Part shown: one piece after another, positions 46,611 to 58,128 of the stretch
Layout: every line of letters begins with the position of its first letter
Numbering within the stretch: position 1 is the first letter of the stretch
From: Asterella californica
Taxonomy: Eukaryota; Streptophyta; Marchantiopsida; Marchantiales; Aytoniaceae
Reading direction: 5' to 3'
DNA: 64,000 nucleotides
Assembly (NCBI GenBank): GCA_036924285.1
Contig: JAYKYS010000006.1
Coordinates: 21,054,001 to 21,118,000, forward strand
Position numbers and translations under genes: made by a program
The notes under the pieces: model-generated
What the model was told of the DNA's origin: nothing
Databases searched by the model: none
Seen by the model: only the letters and a program-made list of their open reading frames with translations

Positions 46611-48250
46611 TCTCACGTGGCAGTAGAAGTCTATAATATAATGATCTGAAAGTATATTAGATTCAGTTCCTTTCAAACATCTGCATTCTTCAGGTTGAAA
46701 GCATTATCTTTCATCTACAAAAAATATTGACTCAAGAAGAATAATCAGAGAAATAATTCAACATATATTAATATTGATATTAATGTATCTGCAATGTCTT
46801 TACCTTAGTTCTATTGGTGCTTGCGGATCAACCTTTGAATTCCCCATGAAGTCGTAATCGTTTCATCTAGTGATGCACTCTTGTCAAGACAAGCTTCCAT
46901 ATCCTCTCATTCGCTGAAAATAACCAACACTAGAGCAATCAACAAGCAGAATTTATTGGTAGCATCGCATTGTACAATACGCACAGAGTTCTAGGTTTCA
47001 TACATTTCACATGTCACAATCCGAATAAACTCGGCTTCAAATTGATACATTAGTTATCAACATTAATTAGATGAAGAGATAAGAACAGATCAGGAGCGAC
47101 TGCAGATATTCACGTCCTCGAGGAGCTGGATGGAAGAGAAGTTCGTTTTAGAGAGGTAAAGCAAACTCGGAACTCTCGAGAGGTACAAGAAGTCAAAAGT
47201 TACTATTATGTATCGTGTTTATCATTCACGAGCATTACGAGAACCTTCTAGGTCTTGACCAAAGGATTGCGTTGCTCCAGAACTCCAGAATCCAGATTCT
47301 TCGTTTATCTCCTTTCGCAGTCGATATTTTTATGAAATTCACATCAATTAGGTTAAGTAAATTCTTGTCACTAAATGTTAGTGAGAATTCTATAGGTGTT
47401 ACGTTACCAGGATAGACTAATCTCATGAGAGAATTACATTTATGTATCAAGATTATATCTTAAGAGCATGTTAGAAGTGGCAGAGAAACTTATAAATGAA
47501 GCCTCACTCCAAGAGATATAAAACTAGAGTAGCATCCAATAAAAAGAATATTTAATTCAAGAAGAATTAGGTATATGCACCTCTTCTATCTGAAGATGAA
47601 AGATGTGAATATAGGTATGCAAATGTGCTCACTTTTTGTAAATACACTTGACGTAGTCTGTGTGTATTATCCTAGAAATATAGTTTGCGAGTGTATATAG
47701 AATCAAAAGTTTTGCCCTAAAAAAATTTAAATAAAAGAACATTTCGCTTGTTCACATTTGAAGCAAAGAGTCTAGCAAGCTCACGCGATCTCTTGGAAGA
47801 TCTAGTGCTCACAATTTATAAGATTGGAGATTTTTTCAAAAAATTTTAAGTTAATGATGTGTCTATATAATTGAAGTAACCTTATTATTTAAGATTACGC
47901 CTTGCTTACGGGAAGATGATCTTAAGAGAATTCATGAGAAGAAGTTGACTTCTTCCGAAGCAACCAAAAGATAGAATAACCTTCCGAGAAGATAGTGATT
48001 ATAACCGCAGGTAGTATCAACCACGCACCGACTAGATAACGAGTAGGTGTACCTAACGTACAGTCACCACCGTAGTAGGTAGATCTAGGGTAGTCGAGCC
48101 ATTACATAATCACGAAGAGAAGACAAGGAAATAGAGGCGCATCCGCACCATAGCTCTTTTTGCTGCTTCTCGATTTGCGAATTGGAGAGAACATTTGAAG
48201 CGTTGTCGTGTCGTGGACCGACTCTTATCTGAAAATCTATTTCGTTATTT
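46611..48250. other. AT-rich DNA, no gene recognised
   Basis: Short frames at 47215-47450 on both strands are without domains. No repeat partner was noticed. Confidence 0.45.
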
Positions 48251-48730
48251 ACTACTATCGTTCCAAATACCCTCATGAGACTAAAAGTGAGACTTCTTGC
48301 ATAATTTTGGATCTTCACTTGGATAGAGGTCATTGTCAATTTTCCATAGGCACTTTATCTACTTCATTTGGACTCTTAATGGACAAGTTACGAGACTCGA
48401 AAGATGGGAAAAGTAAGCTAAACCTCAGCTTATGGACATTTTGCATAACTCCTGATATTCACTTTCATCGCATCAATAGGTAGAGCTCATTATCAAGTTT
48501 CTATGGGCATTTTATCTACTTCATTTACATGCCTAGTGGAGAAGTTATGAGACTCAAAAGATGGGAAAACAAGCTAGTCTCAGCTTAAGGGCTTTTTGCA
48601 CAACTTCAGATCTCCATTTTCATTACATCGATGGATAGAGTTCATTGTCAACTTTTTCATGAGCACTTTGTTTATTTCATTTGGACGCTTAGTGGAGAAA
48701 TTATACGACCCCCAAAACATAGAAAACCAA
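48251..48730. repeat. 157-bp tandem repeat, three diverged copies
   Basis: The phrase CACTTTATCTACTTCATTTG and its variants begin at 48351, 48508 and 48664, steps of 157 and 156 bp. Each unit also has GAGACTCNAAAGATGGGAAA and a GCTTATGGACATTTTGCA-type phrase. Copies have drifted by roughly a fifth. Confidence 0.8.
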
Positions 48731-49517
48731 GCTAGGTCATAGTTTACTATTGCTGATTGAGTATTTGCCGCTCTTGGTGCTATACTAAGGAACTTAGAGC
48801 TACTGATAGTGGTGCTTAGCCTTGGTGTTTTTCCCTTAGTGGCCTTAGTTGCTTGGCCTTTCGGATCCTTCTTTCCTTGACGGGTCTTTCCATCCGTTGG
48901 CTATTCATTGCATTGCGTGTTATCACATTGAGCCGAACAATTGACATACAAAATCTCTCCAGGAAATGCCTACATGACAAACGTTACTCTGAATCCAGAC
49001 TTGCACATACGAGTACGAAACAGAGAGGTGTTTCCTCCCTTCCAGATTCCAACGTCCACTGCCACTCGTGCTGTAACCTGCCTTTTTGACTGGGAATACA
49101 GAACTTCTATCTACGACTTGACACTAACTACACAAAGAAAAGTCATGCAAGGGACTGAGGTCTACGGTTTTACACTAGCTACACGAAGAAAAGTCATGCA
49201 AGGGACTGGATATTGGAAATAACTACGGCGTAACAGCTTTACAGGGGAAACAAAGTGAGTGCTACCACAGTCCACTCTTACATACTCAAATGAACATGAA
49301 ACCACTTGCTTCCAGATGAGACAAGAGACGGTTTCCTCTTGACAGCTAGCAAATACACAATCCATATACAAAGATGCTGCTTCCAACATTCTAGTGTGAA
49401 CTTGGGAGAACATGGAAACGGGACACAACCATCACAATAACAGAAAGTAGGACCTACCTCAGGCAAGCTAGACTGACTCTTCTCACCTAAAATGAATTAA
49501 ATACGAAAATTTTTTTT
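48731..49517. other. No gene recognised; 51-bp direct repeat
   Basis: ACACTANCTACACNAAGAAA begins at 49121 and 49172, with AGTCATGCAAGGGACTG in both. The region lies downstream of the E2 enzyme gene and would include its 3' UTR. Confidence 0.5.
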
Positions 49518-50635
49518 CTACAACCTCTTCTGGCTCTTGTTTCTTACATCCATCTTCTTCTTGTCCATAACGGGTTTCGTCGATCCAAGATCTCCTTTCG
49601 GCTTCTTGGCACTAGGTGAGGTGCAAGTGGCTATCGCGTCGGAGCCAGCCACGCTCAATCCACCTTCTAGCATATGGTCTTTGTTCGCTGTGTTGTGCAT
49701 AAGCGGAGTGTGACCCATCGTTTCCGGGTCCAAAGAAGTTGCATTCACGCTCGTTGATTCGGCAATAGCGACCTTGACCTTCGCCTTTGGCTTCATAGCG
49801 TGTATACTTGTCATAAGCCTGCACGTACCAGAATGCATATATCAAGGAGACTCCAGACAGCAGCAAGATTATCTAGAGGGATGTCCCCTGTTAAAATTGA
49901 GCTGTACCCTATAAAGAATTCACTAAAATAAAGGTCAAGATATTAACTGGTCATCCTACCTGGCGTGTACAACCATCATAATCCTCCATCAGCATTTTCC
50001 CTGCTTCCTCGTTGAGTGCAGATTCCGGAAAAGGCTCAATCAAAAGGCACCTAACAACCTGTTCAAAGCCACGAGACGGCATCTCAGTAACCTCCAACTG
50101 ATAAACCCGCACCGTCATCTTACTGAACCGCGCTGCACGGTTTCCTATACAGGAATACTCCAAACATAAGCATCGGACAGTTAAACAAATAACAAGGTCG
50201 TGATCTTACAAGCAAGACGTGCCGTAGACCAAGGGTTGGCTTCCAGTCCTTTTTCAAAGTGTTGACACAGATTTCGCCGTTCTTAGTGATATTGGGATCG
50301 AAGATCCTTGTCACGGAGTACCCTGCACAATGTGCAAATGGAGAATGCGTGTCAGTAAACATCCCCGAGTCAACAAAGTAGGAACTACCTCAGCAAGCGA
50401 CCGCTTCAAGTAAAAGAACTCAAGCTCAGAACTGTAATGTACGCCGCTTTTCACTAAACTCTGCCTTGACTGGCCATCAATTTCTACCTAGTACACCAAT
50501 GACCAAAATGACACCATTAATTAATCAACACAGTTCTAAATTACAAGCTTCACTAACCTTTCGGTGGTGTCTGAGGGAAGTCCTGATTCATTATAAGTTT
50601 CATGCCGAATACACCACCTTCGTAAGGTGTACCAT
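49518..50635 (-). pseudogene. UBC22: UBE2S/UBC22-like ubiquitin-conjugating enzyme, N-terminal part missing
   Basis: Four exons in order: 50635-50558, 50322-50210, 50058-49960, 49818-49518. They encode GTPYEGGVF...DFPQTPPKG, then [20 protein letters not shown] (active-site Cys codon 50269-50267), [12 protein letters not shown], then VVRCLLIEPFPESALNEEAG, then RLMTSIHAMKPKAK and a basic tail ending NKSQKRL. UBE2S-type E2s build Lys11-linked ubiquitin chains with the anaphase-promoting complex; their tail ends in a similar basic-Leu motif that binds the complex. The E2 HPN motif is DPN here. Introns are GT-AG and phase-consistent except the last, where joining 49960 to 49818 puts the conserved tail one base out of frame. 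The first 40 or so residues are not found between 50636 and the copia element at 51222. Symbol by family, not proven orthology. Confidence 0.85.
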
Positions 50636-51221
50636 CTGAAAGCACAAAACTCGGTAGTATTTAGAACCACTAGAGATAGCAAATATATAGAAGATAAGAG
50701 TGCCTGCTAGTGCGGAAGGAATGTAGCGAGGCGATAAACAATAAACAAGGTCTCTTATTCTCCTCACTGCTGGAAAGACAGATTCTCTTCTAACCTTGTG
50801 TCTTTTCCGCCAGAGTGTAGCTGAATAAGATCACCACTATACCACTAGCCTGCCATCGATATGGTCTGTTCGCATTAGTAAACACTAGAATTTTCTGTCG
50901 CATCCTATATTCGTGGAACAACTGGACTTCGTCTTGTATTCAGTTTAATCTACTGACCCTGTCGACAGACGCTACAGGCTATTTACAGAGTTCACATCCG
51001 CCGGTCAGAGCCAGTCGACTGGATATACATCTGGGTATGCCAACTTCACGGTTGCCGTGTAAGAGAACTCGGTGCTGAACATGTTCTGATCAGAACGTGT
51101 CAGTGCCAGTGAGTGTCTTGCAATTGTTGTCTACTTGACATGAGCTTGGATATCGATCCATCATGTTCCAACTCTTTCTGTTGATTGGTACATTCAACAC
51201 TTGCTCCTGATGGTTCTATCA
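50636..51221 (-). other. Intron or upstream sequence of the E2 gene
   Basis: The acceptor TTTCAG at 50640-50636 shows that an intron precedes the first visible exon, whose first codon needs one base from an upstream exon. I searched the minus-strand frames here for the E2 N-terminal helix and found none. The copia LTR begins at 51222. Confidence 0.55.
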
Positions 51222-51479
51222 TGTAGGAAACTAAGGCAAAATACTCTAAGACTCTTAGCTAGAAGGCATACACAACTGATGTGTGAGAGAGGAAGCGAGA
51301 GAGAGAAAACTGAGTACTCCAAGCCAAAGGCAAAGTCTGTATAAAGATAATGATAAGGAGACCAGGTGGGTCCTCCTAATATACAAGGGAAAGGGAAAAG
51401 GGTCGAGGGGTGTTAGCCCCCTTGTGCCTCTTCATAATAACCTCTTAAGGACAGGAACTGTTCACACAGTATTCCGTCA
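51222..51479 (-). repeat. Copia 3' LTR
   Basis: About 258 bp, ending TTTCCTACA (minus). The 5' boundary is set by the adjacent purine tract, giving a start TGACGGAAT; an alternative start 11 nt inside (TGTGTGAAC) is possible. Contains TTGTATATTAG, a TATA-like word. No second LTR in the window. Confidence 0.7.
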
Positions 51480-51490
51480 CTCCCACTCAG
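51480..51490 (-). promoter_or_regulatory. Copia polypurine tract
   Basis: Minus strand CTGAGTGGGAG directly after the pol reading frame's last codons and directly before the LTR. Confidence 0.6.
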
Positions 51491-54290
51491 TGACTAGTCC
51501 TTAATAATCCGAGTTTTGGTAACAAGTATTCTACTTTAGGAGTTGGTAAACTCTTAGTAAGAATATCAGCTACCATGTCAGCCGTTGGGCAGTACTGAAC
51601 TAACACTGTTTTGAGAGTGACTTGATCCTTTATGAAGTGATACCGGATATCAATGTGCTTTGTTCTATCATGAAATTTAGTTGTGTCTACTAGAGCAATA
51701 GCACTTTGATTATCGCAAAATAAGATCGTTGGCTGTTCATCCTTCAGTCCAATATCTGTGAGTAGTTGTCGTAGCCAGATTGCTTCTGAAGAACACGTGC
51801 TTAATGCTACGTACTCAGCTTCTGTACTTGACAACGCCACAGATTGTTGTCGCTTGGATGACCAACTGATCGCTCCTTGGGCAAAAATGAAACAGTTTTC
51901 AGAAGTAGAACGTCGTGATTCAACATCACCTCCCCAATCAGCATCACAATATCCGAAAAGGGAGCGTGGATTAGGAGAGTATCTATACTCAAGGTAATAG
52001 TCCAAAGTGCCTTTGATGTATCTGAAAGCTCTCTTCATTCCGGTGATGTGAGTTGGGCCGGGACTTGCCATATGCTGAGATAATGAGCTTATGGTGTAAG
52101 ACAAGTCAGGCCTTGTACATACAGCTGCCCAATTGATGGATCCGGCTGCGCTTTGATATGGATAGCTGGCGCACAAAGCCGTCTCCTCCTCATTGGTGGG
52201 AGGATCATGAACAGGAAGTTTCTCACTTGGAGTCATGGGAGTACTGACAGGTTTACAGTTCTCCAGACCGAATTGAAATAGCTTTTGAGTGAGATATAGA
52301 GATTGACTGAGTCTAATCCATCCTATTGATCTGTCTCTGTTTATCTCTATGCTCAAGCAATGATGTACTTCTCCAATGTCGCTCATCTGGAATCTAGAAC
52401 TGAGTTGTCCTTTTATTTTGGTCATTAACTCCATGCTACTGCTTGCTATGATGGTATCGTCAACATACAAGGCCAAAATCATGAATTGGTTGCCTTGATG
52501 TAGGTAGTAAACATTCCCATCGGCGCTAGACTTGGTGAACCCGAGGGAAATGAGAAAACCATCGATTATTAGATACCATTCCCGTGAGGACTGTTTTAAT
52601 CCGTATAGTGTGCGTAGTAATCTGCACACTTGTCCTTTTATCGGGGCAGTGACTCCTTCCGGAACATTCATGTATATCTCCTCATTGAGTGTTCCGTTCA
52701 GGAAAGCTGTCTTGACATCCATCTGGTGCACATGTAAATTATGCTGTGCAGATATAGCCAGAATCAGACGTACCGATTGAACTCTTACCACTGGAGAGAA
52801 AGTGTCGGTGTAGTCGAGGCCGTAGATTTGAGTGAATCCACGAGCCACCAGACGTGCTTTGTATCGAGAGATGGAACCATCGGAGTTCAACTTTAGCTTG
52901 AACGTCCACTTGTTGGTGATGGGACGTCTGCCATGTGGTAAGTCAGTGAACATCCATGTTCCGTTAGCTTGATGTGATTCCAGTTCCTCGTGTATAGCTT
53001 TCTCCCACTGTTCTGCGTTGGGGGAAGAAAGTGCATCTCTGTAGGACACAGGCTCCATGGGGACTGGTGAGAGTGTTACCATCAATGCGCCCTTCTGTTT
53101 CCTCGGCTTTCTTGGTTTTGGAGGAGCAAGGGGATCTTCGTAACCTTCAGCATAGTCACGCCTTGGAGGCACTGATTGTCTTGTTGATCGTCTCAACATT
53201 GGAGGAACAGGAATACTTGTGGGTGAAGGAATCTCCTCTTGTGGAGATTCAGTTGGTGAAGTCTCAGGGACTCGGATCTCCTGCGGTGGCCAACGTTGCT
53301 GGATGTTTGGTGATGTCCTCCTGAGGTAGGGATGGTACTGACTCATGTTTTCAGCTACCGGAGATTGATCACGATGGTAACTTGTTGGTGTCGTTGGAGA
53401 TCGAGGGATTGTCAGTGCAGTAGGTAGAGTGTTCTGGGTTGACTGTGAGCTGGATGAACTCACAGTCGGAGTTGGTGCGCCTCCTCCACTACCACCTCCT
53501 CCTCCTCCAGAGCTGGACGGTGTGACGGGAGGTACAAGTGGACCAGTGATAGGAGGAATGAGAGGCGGCACGAAAGGAGGAGTGAACACTGAGGGAGGGA
53601 GCTGAGCTCCCACTGAAACTAGAGTGGGAACTTGTGCGGGAGGTACTGGGTGGTTATTATAGAGCTCAATGCTATTCTGGGAAAATTCTTCTGTGAGGGT
53701 AGAATTATCGGGGAGAATAGGCGAGGGTACATGAAGGAAAGGAGATTCGTCAAAGATGACGTCTCGTGAGGTGAAAGCATGACCATCAGATTTACGTTGT
53801 AGACGGTATGCTTTGCTGCGTGCACTATAGCCTAGCAAGGTGCAGACATGAGAGTGATCATCTAACTTAGAGCGGAGATCGGCTGGGACCTGGGAATATG
53901 CAGTGCATCCAAAAACACGTAGGTGTGAAATATCAGGCTTACGGTTGTGCCACAACTCAAATGGTGTCAACTTAGGAGGGAGTGCCTTGGTTGGACACCT
54001 ATTCTGGATGTAGTTGGCACAGTTGATAGCTTCACCCCAGTAAGGTTTTGGTAAGTGTGACTCATGCAGCATGGTGCGGACAGAATTAAGAAGGGTGCGA
54101 TTTTTCCGGCGTGTGTGGAACAGTGAGCTGACGCTGGATGCCAAACTCAGTGCAATATGCTTCAAATTCTGTGGATAAGTACTCACCACCGTTGTCTGAG
54201 CGTAGTGTTTTCAGCTTGTGACCAGTTTGCCGCTCAGCAAAAGCATGGAATTCTTTGAAGGCTTGAAAACAGTCGCTCTTGTAATGGTCG
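51487..54290 (-). pseudogene. Copia pol: integrase part, RT and RNase H
   Basis: The 900-codon open frame starts out of register (54189), but real coding begins upstream in another frame at 54290: KTLRSDNGGEYLSTEFEAYC, the second catalytic Asp of integrase. Near 54110 a short deletion shifts the frame and removes the segment that carries the catalytic Glu. Then RKNRTLLNSVRTMLHES, PYWGEAINCANY, a Pro/Ser/Gly-rich linker (about 180-345), and RT: WKPDLPHG-like entry, KARLVARGFTQIYGLDY, HQMDVKTAFLNGTL, the catalytic box YVDD at 575-578. RNase H follows: FGYCDADWGG, SSTEAEYVALS, FCDNQSAIAL, ending at 51487. RT and RNase H are intact by motif; integrase is dead. Confidence 0.93.
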
Positions 54291-54718
54291 CAGCTCCCGA
54301 ACTCAACACACGTAAAATCACCAAAAATTCGTCGCAAATAGCTGTATTGTTCAAACCTCTGCGCAACCTACATCCACACGGCAGCTGACAAGACAGGCAA
54401 ACAACTCCAAGTCGAAATATTAGCAAACCTCCACCGTGGCGCTCTTCCAAAACTCCTCCAAAACTCTTAGTAGAGTATTAAACGGCTCATACGAGCAGCG
54501 CTCAGCGTCTCCTTGCTTGTGGTGTCCTGGCTGGACCTAATCCTCTCTCCCAAACAATCAAAACCTAGAATGCTCACTTGGAAGATAAACTTCCTATGAT
54601 AGAAATTCAGTCGAACTTCAGCACGGACCCCTGAACTCTTCCGAGCAGATCTCGAGATGAAACTTCACAGGATTAAGCTCCTTCCCGAGCTGAATCTACT
54701 GCACTTGAAATCAAACCT
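54291..54718 (-). repeat. D-family LTR fragment fused to gag and copia
   Basis: Matches 58998-59425, the last part of the complete D LTR. On the copia side the break is at GCAGCTCCCG (54291). On the gag side the LTR and gag share TCAAACC (54712-54718), a 7-nt microhomology present at both parental sites (59419-59425 and about 57966). Confidence 0.9.
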
Positions 54719-55650
54719 CCAACAGTTTTTGGTTTTGGTGCAGCAATAGTCCGCGGGTTCATGTTTCGCTGTCCGAAACTTTTACCCTTCCCTCGGCTCC
54801 TGAACCTTCTGGAAAAATTCGAATTTTCCTTGGTCTTCTGAGCAGGAGGATGGCCAGCGGCATTACCACTTGCCATTTCCCTAACTCCCTTGCGCTTGGA
54901 GAGTTCCAAGTGCTCTAGCTGGGTACAAACATCCTCAAGAGGGGTTTCCCAGCCCATACGATCCATCTCAAACGAGTACCAGCCAGACAAACCTCTATGA
55001 AACAGAAAAGTACGTTCTGGCTGGTCTGTAATACCAGCTTGCAACGTAAGATGCGTAAAACGATTCACATACTCACGTATACTACCAGTTTGCCTCAAAT
55101 TATCAAGTTCTTGTCTGTAACTTGCATATTCATTGCGGGGTACTAAGTACTTACGCAACCCATCACGTAGCTCTTCCCACGTGCTTAGCTTTGGCTTTCC
55201 AGCCAACTGCAATGACTTTTGCGTGCGAGAATACCACTGCATTGCATCGCCAGTTATCTTGCTTACAGCGTAAATGAACCAACTGCTTTTGGGAAAAGCA
55301 TTCAGATAATTCTCCATAGCAGTGACCCATAAATCAAATACAGAAAGTGAAGGGGTTCCAGAATACTCAGCGGGTGCTTTAGGTTTTGGCCACTTGCGCT
55401 TCCGCAAACCCGCTATCGGGGACTCATCCTCCGAACTGGTTTCTGCCACTGCTTTCTGCTTCTCAGCCTTCGTCGCTTCTGAAGGACCAGCTACATCAGA
55501 AGGGAGGATAGACCTCTGCTCCAGCGCAGCAATCTTTTCGGCCATAGCAGCAATCATCGCTTGCAATCTCTGCACCTCCGGTTGCGTAGTATCAGCTCTT
55601 GGGCTCTAGGAACCTCCCGCCGATGGTACAGTTGATGTAGGTGAAGTCAT
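54712..55650 (-). pseudogene. D-family gag, second copy, truncated
   Basis: ATG at 55650 (MTSPTSTVPSAGGS) then TAG at 55606-55608 where the other copy has a CAG codon. Open again to KPKTVGGLI..., where it runs into the LTR piece. Contains MIAAMAEKIAALEQRS (coiled), FDLWVTAMENYLNAF, ITGDAMQWYSR, LRKYLVPRNEYASYRQELDN and ERTFLFHRGLSGWYSFEM, a standard gag capsid-like core. Nearly identical to 58905-58118 but lacks its 1-nt insertion. Zinc knuckle absent because of truncation. Confidence 0.88.
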
Positions 55651-55704
55651 GATAACTTTTTCTTCCCTTGGATCTTTCTCTGAAGAGGCGCTGTTCAGAG
55701 TTCT

Positions 55705-55716
55705 GCTCTGATACCA
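55705..55716 (-). promoter_or_regulatory. D-family primer-binding site without its LTR
   Basis: Minus strand TGGTATCAGAGC, complementary to initiator-Met tRNA 3' end. Only CAG of the LTR end precedes it; before that is the RNase H coding region of the upstream copy. So the site is stranded by recombination. Confidence 0.85.
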
Positions 55717-55724
55717 CTGCATAG

Positions 55725-58128
55725 CAGTTGGATCTGTCTCCAAGGCTTTACGAACCTGGTCTAAGAAATCAGATTCTAGATCCTGAGTCATAAGTGCAAA
55801 TACTTGTCTACTTAAAGCAATAGCGGGGACATGTTCTTTACCTTTGTGATATCTCCACGTTAGGTTGAACCTGGAAATCTCCATTTGCCATCGTTGTTGT
55901 TTTAAAGACAAACGAGGTTTGGTTGCAAAATAAGTATTTCCTATGTTATCCGTAACCACTGTTACCTTACTTGGGATAAGATAATGTTCCCATCGCTTAA
56001 GACACCATATCACGGCATACATTTCCTGCTCGTGCGCTTCCCATCTCTTTTCGGTTTCACTGAGCTTATGGCTCTCATAAGCCACAGGGTGGCCATCTTG
56101 AATTAAGACTCCCCCAACAGCGAAACCGGATGCATCTGTGTGTATCTCAAATGGTTCACCCATCTTAGGTAGAGCTAACACAGGCGCAGAAGTAAGAGCG
56201 ACTTTAAGTTGCTCAAACGCAAGTTGCGCTGCTGTCGACCATTCAAAAGTCTTCGACTTTTTCAGTAGATCGGAAAGAGGGGTAGCTATGTGTCCTAATC
56301 TAGGTATAAACCTACGAAAATAAGTTACCAAACCCAAAAATGATCTAACTTGTCCAACCGAATTTGGTACTGGCCACTCAGCCACCGCTCGGATTTTCCC
56401 AGAATTCGGATGTACACCATCAGGATCTACTAAACAACCAAGAAACACAACACAAGGCTGTCCAAAAGAACATTTGGACTTCTTCAAGTACAACTGCTCT
56501 TTTTCAAGCTTCTGAAACACACGTTCAACATCTAGCAGATGTTGTTTCCAAGTTGGGGAGAAAACAATAATATCATCCAAGTACACAACAACACTCTCAT
56601 CCAACATATCACGAAAAACATCATTCATCAACGTACAGAACGTTGCTGGTGCGTTAGATAACCCAAACGGTAAAACCGTATACTCAAACGATCCATAACG
56701 AGTACTTATGGCCGTTTTTTCCTCATCTCCTTCAAAAATTCGAATTTGATGGTAACCTGACCTCAAGTCCAGCTTAGTAAAATATCTTCCCCTTGCGAGC
56801 CTATCCAAGGTCTCGTCCATCAATGGTAACGGATATTTATTCTTCACTGTGACTTTGTTCAGGGCTCTGTAATCTCCACACATGCGGATACCTTTGTCTT
56901 TCTTCGAGACAAATATTACAGGGGCAGAATAAGGTGAAACACTAGGACGAATGAACCCATGCTCCAACAGTTCTGTTAATTGTGCTTTAAGCTCAATTAA
57001 TTGTTCATAATTCATCCGTCTGCTTCTCATAACAGGTGGACGAGCACCAGGCTCTAACTCGATCTTGTGGTCGAGTGTTCTTCTTGGTGGTAGCTTCTTA
57101 GGTAGCTCATCAGGCATTACATGGCTATACTTATTAATAAGTATTTCCATGTCTGGATGTAGAGGTAAAGAGGCAACTCGTTCCTCTTCTGAAATATCAT
57201 CCTTGGATTTACTAACAACATAAACCCAAGCTTCATCTGCAGAGTCTAAAGATTTCGCATACTGCCGAGCAGTACAGACTTGATATGCCACCGAAATATT
57301 TCGGTGAACACTTGCTTCAGCAGGAGCAGGTTCTATTATCAAGGGTATATCATGAGTCTGTCCGAATCTATCTCTGACATACAGCAGACCTTCTGACATA
57401 TCCAAAGCAGCTCTAGCTTCGCGAAACCATTGCCAAGATAAAATACCATCCATTTGCTTGCCTAAGTCCATCACAAGAAACTCATGCTTTCGTTCGACTT
57501 TCCCCAGATCAACAGGCACAGAGATGATTTTCTCTTGAACCTGAATTTGACCTTGCAAAAATCGAACTACCAGAGGACTTACTAGCCGTACTCGAGGTAT
57601 GTCTAGTTCACAAACTACTTTTTTACTGAGCACATTCACATCTGACCCTGTATCAAGCAAGAAAGTAAGCTCACGACCTTTTACGTGCGCTTTAATCCAA
57701 GGTAAATATTCAGCTGAAAATATGGGATTACTTTCCATACCTGGATTACCAGTAGGACCAACAGGAATTTCAGTAGTTGGTTCCCCATCTGGATTCACAG
57801 TGTTTTCTTCTCTTTCAGGTCCAGTACCTCCAGTAGCTGCAGCTCGAATATTTTTCTTCTTAGGACAATTGGGTGAAATGTGCCCTTTCTCTCCACAGCT
57901 GAAACAGGTTCTCTGCTCCTGTTGCGCTTCTCGAACGGGCTTCTTAGCTGGACGTGCCCCTCCAGTCAAACCTCCAACAGTTTTTGGTTTTGGTGCAGCA
58001 ATAGTCCGCGGGTTCATGTTTCGCTGTCCGAAACTTTTACCCTTCCCTCGGCTCCTGAACCTTCTGGAAAAATTCGAATTTTCCTTGGTCTTCTGAGCAG
58101 GAGGATGGCCAGCGGCATTACCACTTGC
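55725..58128 (-). pseudogene. D-family pol: zinc knuckle, protease, RT, RNase H
   Basis: From residue 1 at 58017: zinc knuckle CFSCGEKGHISPNC (38-51), protease LLDTGSDVNVLS (DTG at 122-124), RT with MCGDYRALNKVTVKNKYPLP, LDLRSGYHQI (416-425), LPFGLSNAPATF, catalytic box YLDD (479-482) and FLGCLVDPDGV, then RNase H EIHTDASGFAVGGV (Asp 628), EQEMYAVIW and VVTDN. It ends at DPTAM, then runs into the primer site and gag of the next unit. Integrase is missing from this unit. The family usually has DALSR near the RNase H end; here ALSR. The frame is open for over 750 codons, so enzymes look intact; gag before it is frameshifted. Confidence 0.92.

Larger units (their letters stand above)
51222..54290 (-). 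mobile_element. Ty1/copia retrotransposon, 5' truncated
   Basis: Holds part of integrase, RT and RNase H and a 3' LTR. Gag, protease, the integrase zinc site and the 5' LTR are absent: sequence stops inside integrase at 54290 and continues directly as a piece of the D-family LTR in the same orientation. It lies just upstream of the visible E2 exons and probably separates them from the missing start. Confidence 0.9.

Noticed and set aside
50430..50480. VEIDG-like phrase as the missing E2 exon
   Set aside because: It lies downstream of the GTPYE exon, inside an intron, so it is out of order, and the rest does not match.
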